A DNA stretch of 40,133 nt from Betaproteobacteria bacterium. Lineage in GTDB: Bacteria > Pseudomonadota > Gammaproteobacteria > Burkholderiales > SG8-39. This document shows, one piece after another, positions 8,629 to 18,468 of this stretch. Every line of letters begins with the position of its first letter. Position 1 is the first letter of the stretch. The position numbers were made by a program, and so were the translations under genes. Where the stretch lies: contig JANXUV010000095.1 of assembly GCA_025356085.1 (NCBI GenBank), forward strand, positions 1 through 40,133. Direction: 5' to 3'. A model generated the notes under the pieces. That model was not told where the DNA came from, made no database searches, and was given only the letters and a program-made list of their open reading frames with translations.

Positions 8629-9255
8629 ATGCCGAGCATCGATTCCCTGATCGTGAATTTCGACCGTGCGCTGCGCACCGTAGCGGGCGCGCACCGCGGG
8701 GCGCGCCCATCGCCCGCCGCCGGCATTGCGGAAGGATCGCTGGACGAATCTGCGCGCGCTGATGCTGCGGCACTGATGCGGGTCAATCATGTCGGGGAAG
8801 TCTGTGCGCAGGCGCTCTATCAGGGGCAGGCGCTGACTGCCCGCGAGCCAGTGAATCGCCAGGCGCTGGCGCAGGCGGCAATCGAGGAACAGGACCATCT
8901 GGTCTGGAGCGCGCAGCGCATCGAGGAGCTGGGGGGGCGCGCTAGCCTGCTCAATCCGCTCTGGTATGCAGGTTCGTTCGCGCTGGGGGCGGTTGCGGGT
9001 GCGCTCGGCGATCGCTGGAGCCTTGCGTTCCTGGCGGAAACCGAACATCAGGTCGAAGAGCATCTCGCGGGGCACCTGCGCCGGCTGCCGTCAACGGATC
9101 GCAAGACGCGTGCCGTGGTGGAAGCGATGCGCGCTGATGAAGCAAAGCACCGCGACAGCGCGCTCGCACTGGGCGCGGCGGAACTTCCGGTAGCGGCAAT
9201 AGTCGGCATGCGGGTCCTGGCAAAAGTGATGACCACGGTCTCCAGCCGGGTGTGA
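8629..9255 (+). CDS. coq7: 2-polyprenyl-3-methyl-6-methoxy-1,4-benzoquinone monooxygenase
   Basis: Catalyses the last hydroxylation of the ubiquinone ring, replacing UbiF in many Betaproteobacteria. The 208-residue ferritin-like di-iron protein carries the carboxylate/His ligands in MRVNHVGEVCAQ (E57), EEQDH (E87, H90), ETEHQVEEH (E139) and DEAKH (E171, H174). The hydrophobic WYAGSFALGAVAGALGD segment is the membrane-dipping region of this family. ATG 8629 gives the expected start (MPSIDSLIVNFDRALR). Its stop overlaps the start of the next gene. Neighbouring osmC and rplM/rpsI match the usual betaproteobacterial order. Confidence 0.95.
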   Translation: MPSIDSLIVNFDRALRTVAGAHRGARPSPAAGIAEGSLDESARADAAALMRVNHVGEVCAQALYQGQALTAREPVNRQALAQAAIEEQDHLVWSAQRIEELGGRASLLNPLWYAGSFALGAVAGALGDRWSLAFLAETEHQVEEHLAGHLRRLPSTDRKTRAVVEAMRADEAKHRDSALALGAAELPVAAIVGMRVLAKVMTTVSSRV

Positions 9256-9945
9256 GCGTGCTGCAGATTTACATCGGCTACGACTCGAGAGAAGCCGTCG
9301 CCTACCATACGCTCGCGCATTCGATCCTGCGACGCGCGTCAATTCCTGTGGCGATCGCGCCGGTCATGCAGTCCCAGCTGGCGGGCCTCTATAACCGCGC
9401 CCCGGGGCGCGACCGAATCCACCGAATTCAGCCTGACGCGGTTCCTCGTGCCCGCGCTGTCGCAGTACCGCGGCTGGTCGCTATTCATGGATTGCGACAT
9501 GCTGTGCCGAGCCGACATTGCCGAACTGGCATCTCTGACCGAGCAAGCCGGCGACAAGGCAGTGCTGGTCTGCAAGCACGACTACACGCCCGGCCAGAAA
9601 CGAAAATTCCTGAATCAAGTGCAGACGGTCTATCCCAGGAAAAACTGGTCCAGCGTCATGCTGTTCAACAACGCGCGCTGCGCCGCGCTTTCGGCGGATT
9701 ACGTGAACAAGGCAACGGGGCTGGAGTTGCGGAGATTCGCCTGGCTGGACGATTCCCGGATTGGCGATCTGCCGCTGGAGTGGAACTGGTTGGTCGGCGA
9801 GTACAAGCCCAATCCTGGCGCGAAGATCGTGCACTTCACGATCGGCGGGCCGTACTTCAGCGAGTATCGAAGCTGCGATTGCGCCGAAGAATGGTTCGAA
9901 GAGAACCGGCGCATGAATTTCGCCGCGAACCCGCAGCCGGCCTGA
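9252..9945 (+). pseudogene. Glycosyltransferase-like gene broken by one frameshift
   Basis: The first frame (GTG 9252, overlapping the coq7 stop) encodes LQIYIGYDSREAVAYHTLAHSI and MQSQLAGLYNR. Homology-like coding then moves to the next frame, giving ATESTEFSLTRFLVPALSQY, WSLFMDCDMLCRADI and on to EENRRMNFAANPQPA, stop at 9945. The switch lies in CCCCGGGG at 9400-9407. Deleting one C or G would restore a continuous protein of about 230 residues reading NRARGATESTEF. The product looks like a GT-A-fold sugar transferase with a D-x-D-type DCDM motif. Because the lesion is a one-base change in a homopolymer it may be a sequencing error. The gene abuts the convergent osmC-like gene with no gap. 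Confidence 0.75.
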
Positions 9946-10362
9946 CTATCCCTCCAGGATTTCCAGGTCCCGGGTGATTTCGGCGGTCTTGGCGAGTATC
10001 GCGGTCGCCGAGCAGTACTTTTCGTGCGACAGACGCACTGCCTGCTCGACCAGGTTGTGCTTCAGGTTCCGGCCCCGCACGGCGAAGTGATAGTGGATCT
10101 TGGTGAACACTTTCGGATCGGCGGCCGCGCGCTCCGCCGAGAGTCGCACTTCGCAGCCGGTGACTTCCTGATTGTTCTTCTTCAGGATCACCACCACGTC
10201 GTAGGCGGTGCAGCCGCCGGCGCCCGCGAGCAGGACTTCCATCGGCCGCGGCGCGAGGTTGCGCCCGCCGCCATCGGGCGCGCCATCCATGGTCACCAAG
10301 TGGCTGCTGCCGGTCTCCGCAACGAAGGTCATGCCGTCGCCCCAGCGTACTGTGCATTCCAT
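9946..10362 (-). CDS. OsmC family peroxiredoxin-like protein
   Basis: OsmC-family proteins reduce organic hydroperoxides with two conserved cysteines. Here they are C51 in GAGGCTAYDVV and C117 in HEKYCSATAIL. The protein is 138 residues, full length for the YhfA-like branch, with the usual RPMEVLLAGAGGC approach to the first Cys. Its start at 10362 is followed upstream by a GAGAGGG stretch and a TAAAAT -10-like hexamer at 10392-10387. It ends back-to-back with the broken glycosyltransferase gene. Whether it acts on peroxides or is one of the functionally undefined members cannot be told. Confidence 0.9.
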   Translation of the reverse strand: MECTVRWGDGMTFVAETGSSHLVTMDGAPDGGGRNLAPRPMEVLLAGAGGCTAYDVVVILKKNNQEVTGCEVRLSAERAAADPKVFTKIHYHFAVRGRNLKHNLVEQAVRLSHEKYCSATAILAKTAEITRDLEILEG

Positions 10363-10408
10363 ACCGATGCCCTCTCTAATCCCATGATTTTAAAACATAA
10401 CTAGCTTA

Positions 10409-10437
10409 TTGCAACGCAGCAAAATCATTGGCATGAT
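10409..10437 (+). promoter_or_regulatory. Candidate promoter for a small RNA upstream of rplM
   Basis: TTGCAA (10409-10414) and CATGAT (10432-10437) lie 17 bases apart, each matching four of six consensus positions. The predicted start is about 10444, just before a CTCCTCC motif. Confidence 0.35.
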
Positions 10438-10443
10438 GGGTCC

Positions 10444-10508
10444 GTCTCCTCCACCCTCCTCCAACAGGTGGATTCGGGCGCAATCTCAACAGGTTGCGCC
10501 GTTTTTTT
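10444..10508 (+). ncRNA. Candidate C-rich small RNA with anti-Shine-Dalgarno loop
   Basis: About 65 bases are bounded by a possible promoter and an intrinsic terminator. A 6-bp hairpin TCCACC (10450-10455)/GGTGGA (10467-10472) presents CTCCTCC in its loop (10456-10462), and a second CTCCTCC lies at 10446-10452. The terminator is GGCGCAA (10477-10483)/TTGCGCC (10494-10500) with GTTTTTTT to 10508. CUCCUCC is complementary to GGAGGAG ribosome-binding sites, as in C-rich regulatory RNAs of other Proteobacteria. An alternative is that this is a transcription attenuator in an extended rplM leader. Confidence 0.45.
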
Positions 10509-10516
10509 GATACTAT
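10508..10516 (+). promoter_or_regulatory. Extended -10 promoter of rplM-rpsI
   Basis: TG-A-TACTAT is an extended -10 (hexamer 10511-10516) lying directly after the T-run of the preceding terminator. No clear -35. It would give an rplM leader of about 35 bases. Confidence 0.45.
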
Positions 10517-10558
10517 TCGCGCCCTTTCTTGCGCATATTTATTTCGAGCTGCCCAGCA

Positions 10559-10987
10559 ATGAAGACATACATCGCGAAGGCCGAAGAAGTCGTACACGGC
10601 TGGTTCGTCGTAGACGCCCAGAACAAGGTACTGGGGCGCCTCGCGTCGCAGATCGCCATTCGGCTGCGCGGCAAGCACAAGCCCGAGTACACGCCGCACG
10701 TCGATACCGGCGACTACGTCGTGGTGCTGAACGCGGCGAAGATCCGCGTCACCGGGCGCAAGGAACTCGGCAAGAAATACTACCGCCACACCAATTTCCC
10801 TGGCGGCATCAAGGAAACCGATTTCGCCAAGCTGCACGCGAAGTTTCCCGATCGTGCGCTGCAGCGCGCGGTGAAAGGCATGCTGCCCAAGGGACCGCTC
10901 GGTTACGCGATGCTGCGCAAGCTGAAGATTTACGCGGATGCAAAGCACCCGCATACGGCGCAGCAACCGAAGGCACTGGAGATTTGA
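10559..10987 (+). CDS. rplM: 50S ribosomal protein L13
   Basis: The 142-residue protein has the standard bacterial L13 length and sequence: [30 protein letters not shown], the [12 protein letters not shown] segment, [10 protein letters not shown] and the C-terminal [18 protein letters not shown]. The frame stays open ten codons further upstream, but ATG 10559 gives the family N-terminus. It assembles early on 23S rRNA. Co-transcribed with rpsI, one base downstream. In E. coli L13 represses this operon at the mRNA; whether that holds here is not visible. Confidence 0.98.
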   Translation: MKTYIAKAEEVVHGWFVVDAQNKVLGRLASQIAIRLRGKHKPEYTPHVDTGDYVVVLNAAKIRVTGRKELGKKYYRHTNFPGGIKETDFAKLHAKFPDRALQRAVKGMLPKGPLGYAMLRKLKIYADAKHPHTAQQPKALEI

Positions 10988-10988
10988 C

Positions 10989-11381
10989 ATGGTCGGCGAT
11001 TACTTCTACGGCACGGGTCGGCGCAAGAGCTCGACCGCGCGCGTGTTCCTCAAGCCCGGCAAGGGCCTGTTCGTGGTCAACGGCAAGCCGGTGGACGAGT
11101 TCTTCGCCCGCGAGACGGGCCGCATGATCGTGCGCCAGCCGCTCGAGCTCACCAAGAACCTGTCGACTTTCGACATCAAAGTGAACGTGCACGGCGGCGG
11201 CGAGAACGGCCAGGCCGGCGCGGTACGGCACGGCCTTGCGCGCGCGCTGATCGAGTATGATGCGGCGCTCAAGCCCACGCTCAGCGCGGCGCACCTGGTA
11301 ACGCGCGACGCTCGTGAAGTGGAGCGAAAAAAGGTCGGCTTGCACAAGGCGCGGCGGCGCAAGCAGTACTCCAAACGTTAA
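10989..11381 (+). CDS. rpsI: 30S ribosomal protein S9
   Basis: The 130-residue protein shows the S9 hallmarks [17 protein letters not shown], the [23 protein letters not shown] core and the basic C-terminal tail [16 protein letters not shown], which reaches into the P site of the small subunit. ATG 10989 lies one base beyond the rplM stop, giving tight coupling. A strong terminator follows. Confidence 0.98.
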   Translation: MVGDYFYGTGRRKSSTARVFLKPGKGLFVVNGKPVDEFFARETGRMIVRQPLELTKNLSTFDIKVNVHGGGENGQAGAVRHGLARALIEYDAALKPTLSAAHLVTRDAREVERKKVGLHKARRRKQYSKR

Positions 11382-11408
11382 GAGTCGGGGCGGAAGTCCC
11401 GAATATCG

Positions 11409-11433
11409 AAAGCCGCCTCCGGGCGGCTTTTTT
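11409..11433 (+). terminator. Intrinsic terminator of rplM-rpsI
   Basis: AAAGCCGCC (11409-11417), loop TCCG and GGCGGCTTT (11422-11430), continuing in T to 11433. Perfect 9-bp stem. Confidence 0.92.
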
Positions 11434-11453
11434 GTTTCAGGAAGGCGAATCCC

Positions 11454-12494
11454 ATGATCAAGGCTGGAATTGTCGGTGGAACGGGTTACACAGGCATCGA
11501 GCTGCTGCGGCTGCTGGCGCAGCATCCGCAAGTGGAACTCACGGCGATCACTTCTCGACAGGAAACGGGACGCGCTGTCTGCGATCTCTACCCCAGCCTG
11601 CGCGGGCGCGTCTCGCTCGCCTTCACGCACCCGGACAAGGCGCCGCTCGCGAAGTGCGACGTGGTGTTCTTCGCCACGCCCAACGGCGTCGCCATGGGCG
11701 AAGCGCGTACGCTGCTCGACGCGGGCGCGCGCGTCATCGACATCTCGGCGGACTTCCGCATCAAGGACATCGCCGAGTGGGAGCGCTGGTACAAGGTGAA
11801 GCACGCCGCGCCCGAGCTGGTCGCGCAGGCCGTCTACGGCCTTTGCGAGGTGAATCGCGAAAAAATCCGCGGCGCGCGCCTGGTCGCCAATCCCGGCTGC
11901 TACCCGACGGCGGTGCAGCTCGGGCTGCTGCCGCTGGTCGAGGCGGACGCCGTGGACCTCGATCACCTGATCGCGGATGCGAAATCGGGCGTGTCGGGCG
12001 CTGGGCGCAAGCTGGAGCAGAACCTGATGTACTCGGAATCGGCCGACAATTTTTCGGCCTACGGCGTGGGCGGGCACCGGCATTGGCCGGAAATCCGGCA
12101 GGGCCTCGCGCTGGCCGCGGGACGCGAAGTCGGCCTGGTGTTTGTTCCGCACCTGACGCCGATGATCCGCGGCATCCACGCCACGCTCTATGGGCGAATC
12201 GTGAAGGAGATGGATTTCCAGGAGTTGTACGAGAAGCGCTACGCGAAGGAGCCGTTCGTCGACGTGATGCCTGCGGGCAGCCATCCGGATACGCGATCCA
12301 CACGTGCGGCGAACGTCTGCCGGATTGCGGTGCATCGGCCGAAAGAAAAGGCCGGGCGTGGCGATACGCTCGCCGTGCTCTCGGTGATCGACAACCTCAT
12401 GAAGGGCGCATCCGGCCAGGCGGTGCAGAACATGAACCTGATGTTCGGCCTGGCGGAGACGATGGGCCTCGATCAGGTCGCGGTGGTTCCGTAA
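11454..12494 (+). CDS. argC: N-acetyl-gamma-glutamyl-phosphate reductase
   Basis: NADPH-dependent reduction of N-acetylglutamyl phosphate to the semialdehyde, third step of arginine synthesis. The 346-residue type I enzyme has the nucleotide-binding [17 protein letters not shown], the catalytic Cys149 in [10 protein letters not shown], and the C-terminal [16 protein letters not shown] motif with the catalytic His. It begins 20 bases after the rpsI terminator and probably starts a new transcription unit reaching into the DUF6776 gene, bactofilin gene and erpA. Confidence 0.97.
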   Translation: MIKAGIVGGTGYTGIELLRLLAQHPQVELTAITSRQETGRAVCDLYPSLRGRVSLAFTHPDKAPLAKCDVVFFATPNGVAMGEARTLLDAGARVIDISADFRIKDIAEWERWYKVKHAAPELVAQAVYGLCEVNREKIRGARLVANPGCYPTAVQLGLLPLVEADAVDLDHLIADAKSGVSGAGRKLEQNLMYSESADNFSAYGVGGHRHWPEIRQGLALAAGREVGLVFVPHLTPMIRGIHATLYGRIVKEMDFQELYEKRYAKEPFVDVMPAGSHPDTRSTRAANVCRIAVHRPKEKAGRGDTLAVLSVIDNLMKGASGQAVQNMNLMFGLAETMGLDQVAVVP

Positions 12495-12503
12495 CCCGAC
12501 CCA

Positions 12504-13259
12504 ATGGCCGGCCGCTTCCGCAAACTACGCCAGCGTTTCGGCATCGCCGCGCCGACGGTGGCGGTGCGCACGCAGATTCCCTGGTACCTGCGCTGGCTGG
12601 GGCTGGCGGTGATGCTGGCGTTTTCGGCGGCGCTGGCGCTCTGGATGTACGACGCCGGGCGGCGCTTCGCCGGCTTCGACCGCAGCGAGGTCGAACAGGA
12701 GATGAATGCGTCGCGCAGCGAGCTCGCCAAGCTGCGCGAAGAACAGGGCCGCCTGCGCGCGGTGTCCGATGCGGCCGACAGCAAGGTGTCGATCGAGCGC
12801 ACCACGCAGCTCAAGCTCGCTCAGCAGCTCAAGGCCATGGAGCAGGAAAACGCGCGCCTGCGCGAAGAGCTCGCCATCTTTGAAAGCATGCTGTCCTCGG
12901 ACACCGCGAGCGCGGCGCCGCTTTCCGTCCTGCGCTTCAAAGTGGAACCCGACGTGCTGCCAGGGGAATACCGCTACCGGGTGATGCTGCTGGCCGCCGG
13001 AGCGCGCCGCGGCAAGGAGTTCCAGGGCCGTCTGGAACTGGTGGTCGGTCTGACGGAAGACAGCCGCAGTGCTATGATCACGGTGCCTGGAACCGAGGAT
13101 GCCGACGCCGCTAATTTCCGGCTAGGGTTCAAGCACTTCCAGCGGATTGACGGCATCTTTAGGGTGAATCCGAAGGCCAGGGTCGCGAGCGTGCAATTGC
13201 GCGTCTACGAGACCGGGTCGACGGAGACCAAGGTGATCCAGAACGCGACGCTGCAGTGA
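12504..13259 (+). CDS. Membrane-anchored coiled-coil protein, DUF6776-like
   Basis: The 251-residue protein has a short basic cytoplasmic N-terminus, one transmembrane helix (about residues 28-48, LRWLGLAVMLAFSAALALW) and a long heptad-rich coiled coil (about 58-135, many Glu/Leu/Ala/Arg). A C-terminal beta-rich domain ends ETKVIQNATLQ. It sits between argC and the bactofilin gene in many Betaproteobacteria and is treated as a domain of unknown function. The position beside a bactofilin suggests an envelope or cytoskeleton role, which is an inference from context only. It starts 9 bases after argC. Confidence 0.75.
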   Translation: MAGRFRKLRQRFGIAAPTVAVRTQIPWYLRWLGLAVMLAFSAALALWMYDAGRRFAGFDRSEVEQEMNASRSELAKLREEQGRLRAVSDAADSKVSIERTTQLKLAQQLKAMEQENARLREELAIFESMLSSDTASAAPLSVLRFKVEPDVLPGEYRYRVMLLAAGARRGKEFQGRLELVVGLTEDSRSAMITVPGTEDADAANFRLGFKHFQRIDGIFRVNPKARVASVQLRVYETGSTETKVIQNATLQ

Positions 13260-13280
13260 AGGAAAAGGGGAGCCAGGGCC

Positions 13281-13673
13281 ATGTTTCGCAGAGAGAGTAA
13301 ACCGCAGAATCGTATCGACAGTCTGATCGGCGCCACCACGCGCATCGAGGGCAATGTGTTTTTCAGCGGCGGCTTGCGCGTTGATGGCATGGTGCGCGGC
13401 AACGTCGCGGCGCTGCCCGACCAGCCCGGCACGCTGGTGGTCTCGGAGCATGCGCGCGTCGATGGGGAAGTCCAGGCTGCCCATGTGGTGGTGAACGGCA
13501 CCGTCAACGGGCCGGTGGATGCGCGCGAGACGCTCGAACTCCAGTCCAATTCCCGGGTCAAAGGGGATATCCACTACAAGAGCATTGAGATCCAGCAGGG
13601 CGCGGTGATCGAGGGACGCCTGGTGCACCACGCCGCCGAGGTCAAGGGCGTCGAACTGAAGGTCGCAAAGTAA
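13281..13673 (+). CDS. Bactofilin (polymer-forming cytoskeletal protein)
   Basis: Bactofilins form nucleotide-free filaments that organise cell-wall enzymes, stalks or poles. The 130-residue protein has a short basic N-terminus (MFRRESKPQNRIDSLIGATT) and then the beta-helical core with repeated hydrophobic-Gly rungs: IEGNVFFSGGLRVDGMVRG, VVSEHARVDGEV, VVVNGTVNG and SRVKGDIHYKSIEIQ. AAGGGGAG before the ATG is a good ribosome-binding site. It lies 21 bases after the coiled-coil membrane protein, and a murein peptidase (15189-16448) is nearby on the other strand. Confidence 0.92.
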   Translation: MFRRESKPQNRIDSLIGATTRIEGNVFFSGGLRVDGMVRGNVAALPDQPGTLVVSEHARVDGEVQAAHVVVNGTVNGPVDARETLELQSNSRVKGDIHYKSIEIQQGAVIEGRLVHHAAEVKGVELKVAK

Positions 13674-13702
13674 GCAGGTAAGCTGGGCAAAAGGAGTACG
13701 TC

Positions 13703-14083
13703 ATGAACGCAGTCACCGAAGTGGCAATTGCCGAACACGCAGACACCGGGATGCCGGATCCGCTGGTTTTCTCCGACAGCGCGGCGAACAAGGTCAAGCA
13801 GTTGATCGAGGAAGAGGGCAACCCGGGGCTCAAGCTCCGCGTGTTCGTCACCGGCGGCGGCTGCTCCGGCTTCCAGTACGGCTTCACCTTCGACGAGGTG
13901 CAGAATGAAGACGACTCCGTGATGGAGAAGAACGGCGTCAAGCTGCTGATCGATCCGATGAGCTACCAGTACCTGACCGGCGCCGAGATCGATTACAGCG
14001 AAGGTCTCGAGGGCGCGCAGTTCGTGATCAAGAACCCGAACGCGACCTCCACCTGCGGTTGCGGATCTTCGTTCTCGGCCTAG
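13703..14083 (+). CDS. erpA: Iron-sulfur cluster insertion protein ErpA
   Basis: A-type carrier that delivers Fe-S clusters to apo-proteins, including isoprenoid-synthesis enzymes. The 126-residue protein has the three cluster-binding cysteines: C54 in [11 protein letters not shown], and C118 and C120 in [10 protein letters not shown]. The N-terminal [18 protein letters not shown] is typical. AAAAGGAG is placed before the ATG. It converges on anmK, and the two stop codons share CTAG at 14080-14083. Confidence 0.97.
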   Translation: MNAVTEVAIAEHADTGMPDPLVFSDSAANKVKQLIEEEGNPGLKLRVFVTGGGCSGFQYGFTFDEVQNEDDSVMEKNGVKLLIDPMSYQYLTGAEIDYSEGLEGAQFVIKNPNATSTCGCGSSFSA

Positions 14084-15192
14084 GCTGGGTAGATCGCCCC
14101 TAGTACGCGCGCGCCCCGCGCGCCGGTGACCGTGGGCAGGTTGCCGGGCAAGCCCTCCAGCGCGCGCTTCGCCAGCCAGGCAAACGCCGCCGCCTCCACC
14201 AGTTGAGGATCGATGCCATGGCGATCGCTCGTCTCGAGCGTCGCCGGCGCTGCGAGTTGCTCGAGCCGCCGCATCAGCGCGCCGTTCTTCGCCCCGCCAC
14301 CGCAGACGATCGCGCGCCGCGCGCCGCGGCAATGGCGCGCGAGCGCGTCCGCCACGCCGCGGGCAGTGAATTCCAGAAGCGTCGCCTGCACCGCCTGCGG
14401 TTCCTCGCCGCCGCGCAGCATGCCAAGCAGCCAGGCTTCGTTGAACAGGTCGCGGCCGGTGCTCTTCGGCGGCGCCGCCGCGAAATAAGGTTCCTGCAGC
14501 AGTCGCTCGAGCAGGGCGGGGATGGCCTTGCCCGCCGCCGCCCAGCCGCCATCGGCGTCGTGCGGCAGGCCGAGGTGCCGTGCGGCCCAGAGGTCGAGCA
14601 GGCAATTGCCCGGACCGCTGTCGAAACCGATCGCGTTTGACGTGTTTGACGAGCCGCCGCTGCGCGGCAGGAAGCTCAGGTTGGCGATGCCGCCCAGGTT
14701 GAGCACGACGCGGTCTTCGGCCGCGTCCGCGAACACCGCCGCGTGGAAGGCCGGCACCAGCGGCGCGCCCTGGCCGCCGGCGGCGACGTCCCGGCCGCGG
14801 AAATCGGCGACTACGCGAATGCCGGTCAGCTCGGCCAGCAGCGCCGGGTTGCCGATCTGCGTGGTGTATCCGCGTTCGGGCCGGTGGCGCACCGTCTGGC
14901 CGTGGCAGCCGACCGCGCGTACCGCGGCGGAGGGCGTATTCGATCCCGCCAGGACGCTGGCAACCGCGGCGGCGTAGTGTTTCGCCAGCGCGTTGCCGGC
15001 CAGCGCGGCGCGTTCGATCTCGTTGTCGCCGCGTGTGTTCAGCGCCAGCAACTCGCGCCGCAACGGGGCATCGAAGGGAACGTGGGAATCGGCAATCAGC
15101 CGGGGCTTCAGGCCCGCAAGGTCCACCAGCACCGCATCGACCCCGTCGAGGCTGGTACCCGACATCAGGCCGATGTAAATCTCCATGCTCAC
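14080..15192 (-). CDS. anmK: Anhydro-N-acetylmuramic acid kinase
   Basis: Phosphorylates and opens 1,6-anhydro-MurNAc in peptidoglycan recycling. The 370-residue protein shows the ATPase-fold motifs [49 protein letters not shown] and [10 protein letters not shown] second Met two codons in is an alternative start. Its start overlaps the end of the M23 peptidase gene, so the two form an operon: wall hydrolysis outside, sugar recovery inside. Confidence 0.96.
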   Translation of the reverse strand: MSMEIYIGLMSGTSLDGVDAVLVDLAGLKPRLIADSHVPFDAPLRRELLALNTRGDNEIERAALAGNALAKHYAAAVASVLAGSNTPSAAVRAVGCHGQTVRHRPERGYTTQIGNPALLAELTGIRVVADFRGRDVAAGGQGAPLVPAFHAAVFADAAEDRVVLNLGGIANLSFLPRSGGSSNTSNAIGFDSGPGNCLLDLWAARHLGLPHDADGGWAAAGKAIPALLERLLQEPYFAAAPPKSTGRDLFNEAWLLGMLRGGEEPQAVQATLLEFTARGVADALARHCRGARRAIVCGGGAKNGALMRRLEQLAAPATLETSDRHGIDPQLVEAAAFAWLAKRALEGLPGNLPTVTGARGARVLGAIYPA

Positions 15193-16448
15193 TCCAGCGC
15201 TGAGACCTGGATCGTCTGATTGTTGGCGACGAGATTGACCTGCGTCATCAGCGCCTGGGCGCGCGCGCGGAAGGCAACCATGTCGTGGTGCGCGACCGCG
15301 GTGCCTGCGGGGAGGGGGACGGAAAGCGGGTTGCGCGCCGATCCCGCCATGCGGAATTCATAGTGCAGGTGCGGTCCGGTCGCCCAGCCGGTCTGGCCCA
15401 CCGCGCCCACGGTATCGCCCTGCGCGACACGCGCGCCCTTGCGAATGCCGCGCCCGAAGGCGTTCAGATGCGCGTAGACCGTGGCCACCTGGTTGTCGTG
15501 GCGCACGACGACCATATTGCCGTAGCCGCCCTGCCGGCCGGCGAACTCGACCACGCCGTCGCCGACGGCGCGCACCCGCGTGCCCGTCGGCGCCGCGTAG
15601 TCCACGCCCTGGTGCGCGCGCCAGGTCTGCAGGAACGGATGCATGCGCACGCCGAATCCGGAACTCACGCGCGACAACTCGAGCGGCGAGCGCAGCAATC
15701 CCTTGCGCATGTTCTTGCCGTCGGGAGCGTAATAGCCGTCTGAAAACCAGACCGCGCGCAGCCTGCGTCCCTGGTTGACGAACTCGGCCGCCAGCACGCG
15801 TCCCGCGCGCAGCGGCCGGCCGTCCACCTCATGCATCTCGTAGAGCACCGAGAAGCGGTCGCCCTGGCGCAGCTCGCGGAGAAAATCGATGTCGCTGCCG
15901 AATACGTCGGCCAGCTGGATCGCGACCGCGTCCGGGATGCCGGCCGCTTCTGCCGCGCCGAACAGCGACGACTGGATCAGCGCGGTTTTCAATTCGGTAC
16001 GCGTCTCCACCTTGGCGCGGCGCTCGGTCGCCGCCAGGCTCTGGCCGACGCGCTCGATGCGCACCTCGGTGTCGCGGGAAGCGGCGAAGCCGAGCCAGAC
16101 CAGTTCGCCCCCGGCGCGCACTTCGGCGACGATGCTGGCGCCCGGCCGCAGCAGGCGCATTTCGCGCTGGCGCAGCAACTTCCGCGCGTCGGTTTCGCCG
16201 ATCGCCAGGCGCGCGAGCAATGCGGGCAGCGTGTCGCCGCGCTGGAAACGCTCTTCGCGCACATAGGTCGCGGGCGACTGCAGCAGCGCCTCGCCGGCGC
16301 GGATCTCCACCGGCTCCAGCACTGCGGCTTTGGCGATCAGCAGTTCAGCGTCGGTCGCCGGCACGATGCTGACGACGGCCACGACCGCGCCCGAAACCGC
16401 AAAGGCACACAATCCCGCGGCACGCTGCAGCGGCGTAAATCGTCTCAT
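15189..16448 (-). CDS. M23 family murein endopeptidase (MepM-like)
   Basis: A zinc endopeptidase that cleaves peptide crosslinks in peptidoglycan, or an inactive activator of amidases. The 419-residue protein has an N-terminal membrane or signal segment (about residues 9-30), an OapA/LysM-like region (ERFQRGDTLPALLARLAI), and a C-terminal LytM domain. The zinc ligands are present: H279 and D283 in HQGVDYAAP and H360/H362 in GPHLHYEF. The domain is therefore probably active. It is divergent from tyrS with 47 bases between start codons and is translationally coupled to anmK. Confidence 0.94.
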   Translation of the reverse strand: MRRFTPLQRAAGLCAFAVSGAVVAVVSIVPATDAELLIAKAAVLEPVEIRAGEALLQSPATYVREERFQRGDTLPALLARLAIGETDARKLLRQREMRLLRPGASIVAEVRAGGELVWLGFAASRDTEVRIERVGQSLAATERRAKVETRTELKTALIQSSLFGAAEAAGIPDAVAIQLADVFGSDIDFLRELRQGDRFSVLYEMHEVDGRPLRAGRVLAAEFVNQGRRLRAVWFSDGYYAPDGKNMRKGLLRSPLELSRVSSGFGVRMHPFLQTWRAHQGVDYAAPTGTRVRAVGDGVVEFAGRQGGYGNMVVVRHDNQVATVYAHLNAFGRGIRKGARVAQGDTVGAVGQTGWATGPHLHYEFRMAGSARNPLSVPLPAGTAVAHHDMVAFRARAQALMTQVNLVANNQTIQVSALE

Positions 16449-16453
16449 TCGGC

Positions 16454-16459
16454 TAGAAT
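16454..16459 (+). promoter_or_regulatory. tyrS -10 element
   Basis: TAGAAT at 16454-16459, 36 bases before the tyrS ATG, lies in the divergent tyrS/M23-peptidase region. No clear -35 was found. Start predicted near 16466. Confidence 0.35.
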
Positions 16460-16495
16460 CCCCTGATATTCAGATACTTGGGAAGTTTAGCACGC

Positions 16496-17676
<1,181 letters not shown>

Positions 17677-17680
<4 letters not shown>

Positions 17681-18468
17681 ATGTGCCGCAGCGTGATGTA
17701 TATGAGGTCTACGCGATCAAGTACGCGCACCACGCGCGGCGCGCGTCCGAGAATTTTATCGGCGGAGACCCTCACGATGGTCCCATGCCGCTGGATTACT
17801 TCGTCTGGCTGATCCGCGGCGAAGGCTGCGAGATCGTGGTCGATACCGGGTTCTCGGCAGCGGTGGCGGCACGGCGCCAGCGCGATCACCTGCGCTGCCC
17901 GACGCTGGGATTGGGCTTGTTGAAGGTGGATGCAAAAAAAATCAAGGACGTGGTGATCACGCACCTGCACTACGACCATGTCGGCAATTTCGACCTGTTC
18001 CCGGCAGCAACCTTTCACCTGCAGGACAAGGAAATGAACTACGCGACCGGGCGGCACATGGGAAAGCCCGTGTTCAGCGGCGCCTTCGACGTCGAGGACG
18101 TTGTCGGCATGGTGCGCGGCAACTTCGCCGGCCGCGTCCGCTTCCACGACGGCGACGCCGACATCGAGCCCGGCGTTTCGCTGCACTTCATCGGCGGCCA
18201 CACTATGGGCCTGCAGGTGGTGCGGGTGGCGACGCGGCGCGGCTGGGTGGTGCTCGCCTCCGACGCCTCGCACTTCTACGCCAACATGGAGCAGGTGCGG
18301 CCGTTCCCGATCGTCTTCAACGTCGCCGATATGGTCGAGGGCTATGCGCGCCTGCGCGAACTCGCCGACTCGCCCGCGCACATCATTCCCGGCCACGACC
18401 CGCTGGTGCTGGAGCGCTATCCCGCGCCGTCCAGCGCGTTGCAGGGCATCGTCGCGCGCCTGGACTGA
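17677..18468 (+). CDS. Metallo-beta-lactamase-fold hydrolase, N-acyl-homoserine lactonase-like
   Basis: The 263-residue protein has the dizinc signature [10 protein letters not shown] (H96, H98, D100, H101), a further His in FIGGHTMG, the bridging Asp in LASDASHF and the last His in IPGHDP. The overall layout matches the AttM/AiiA-type lactonase branch rather than glyoxalase II, so it may open lactone rings. The natural substrate is not readable. The GTG start overlaps the tyrS stop. The downstream aminotransferase-like gene overlaps its stop by one base. Confidence 0.85.

Noticed and set aside
9252-9977. A single 241-residue protein from the first frame of the glycosyltransferase
   Set aside because: After the first 50 residues this frame becomes Arg-rich and meaningless, while the next frame continues the glycosyltransferase similarity.
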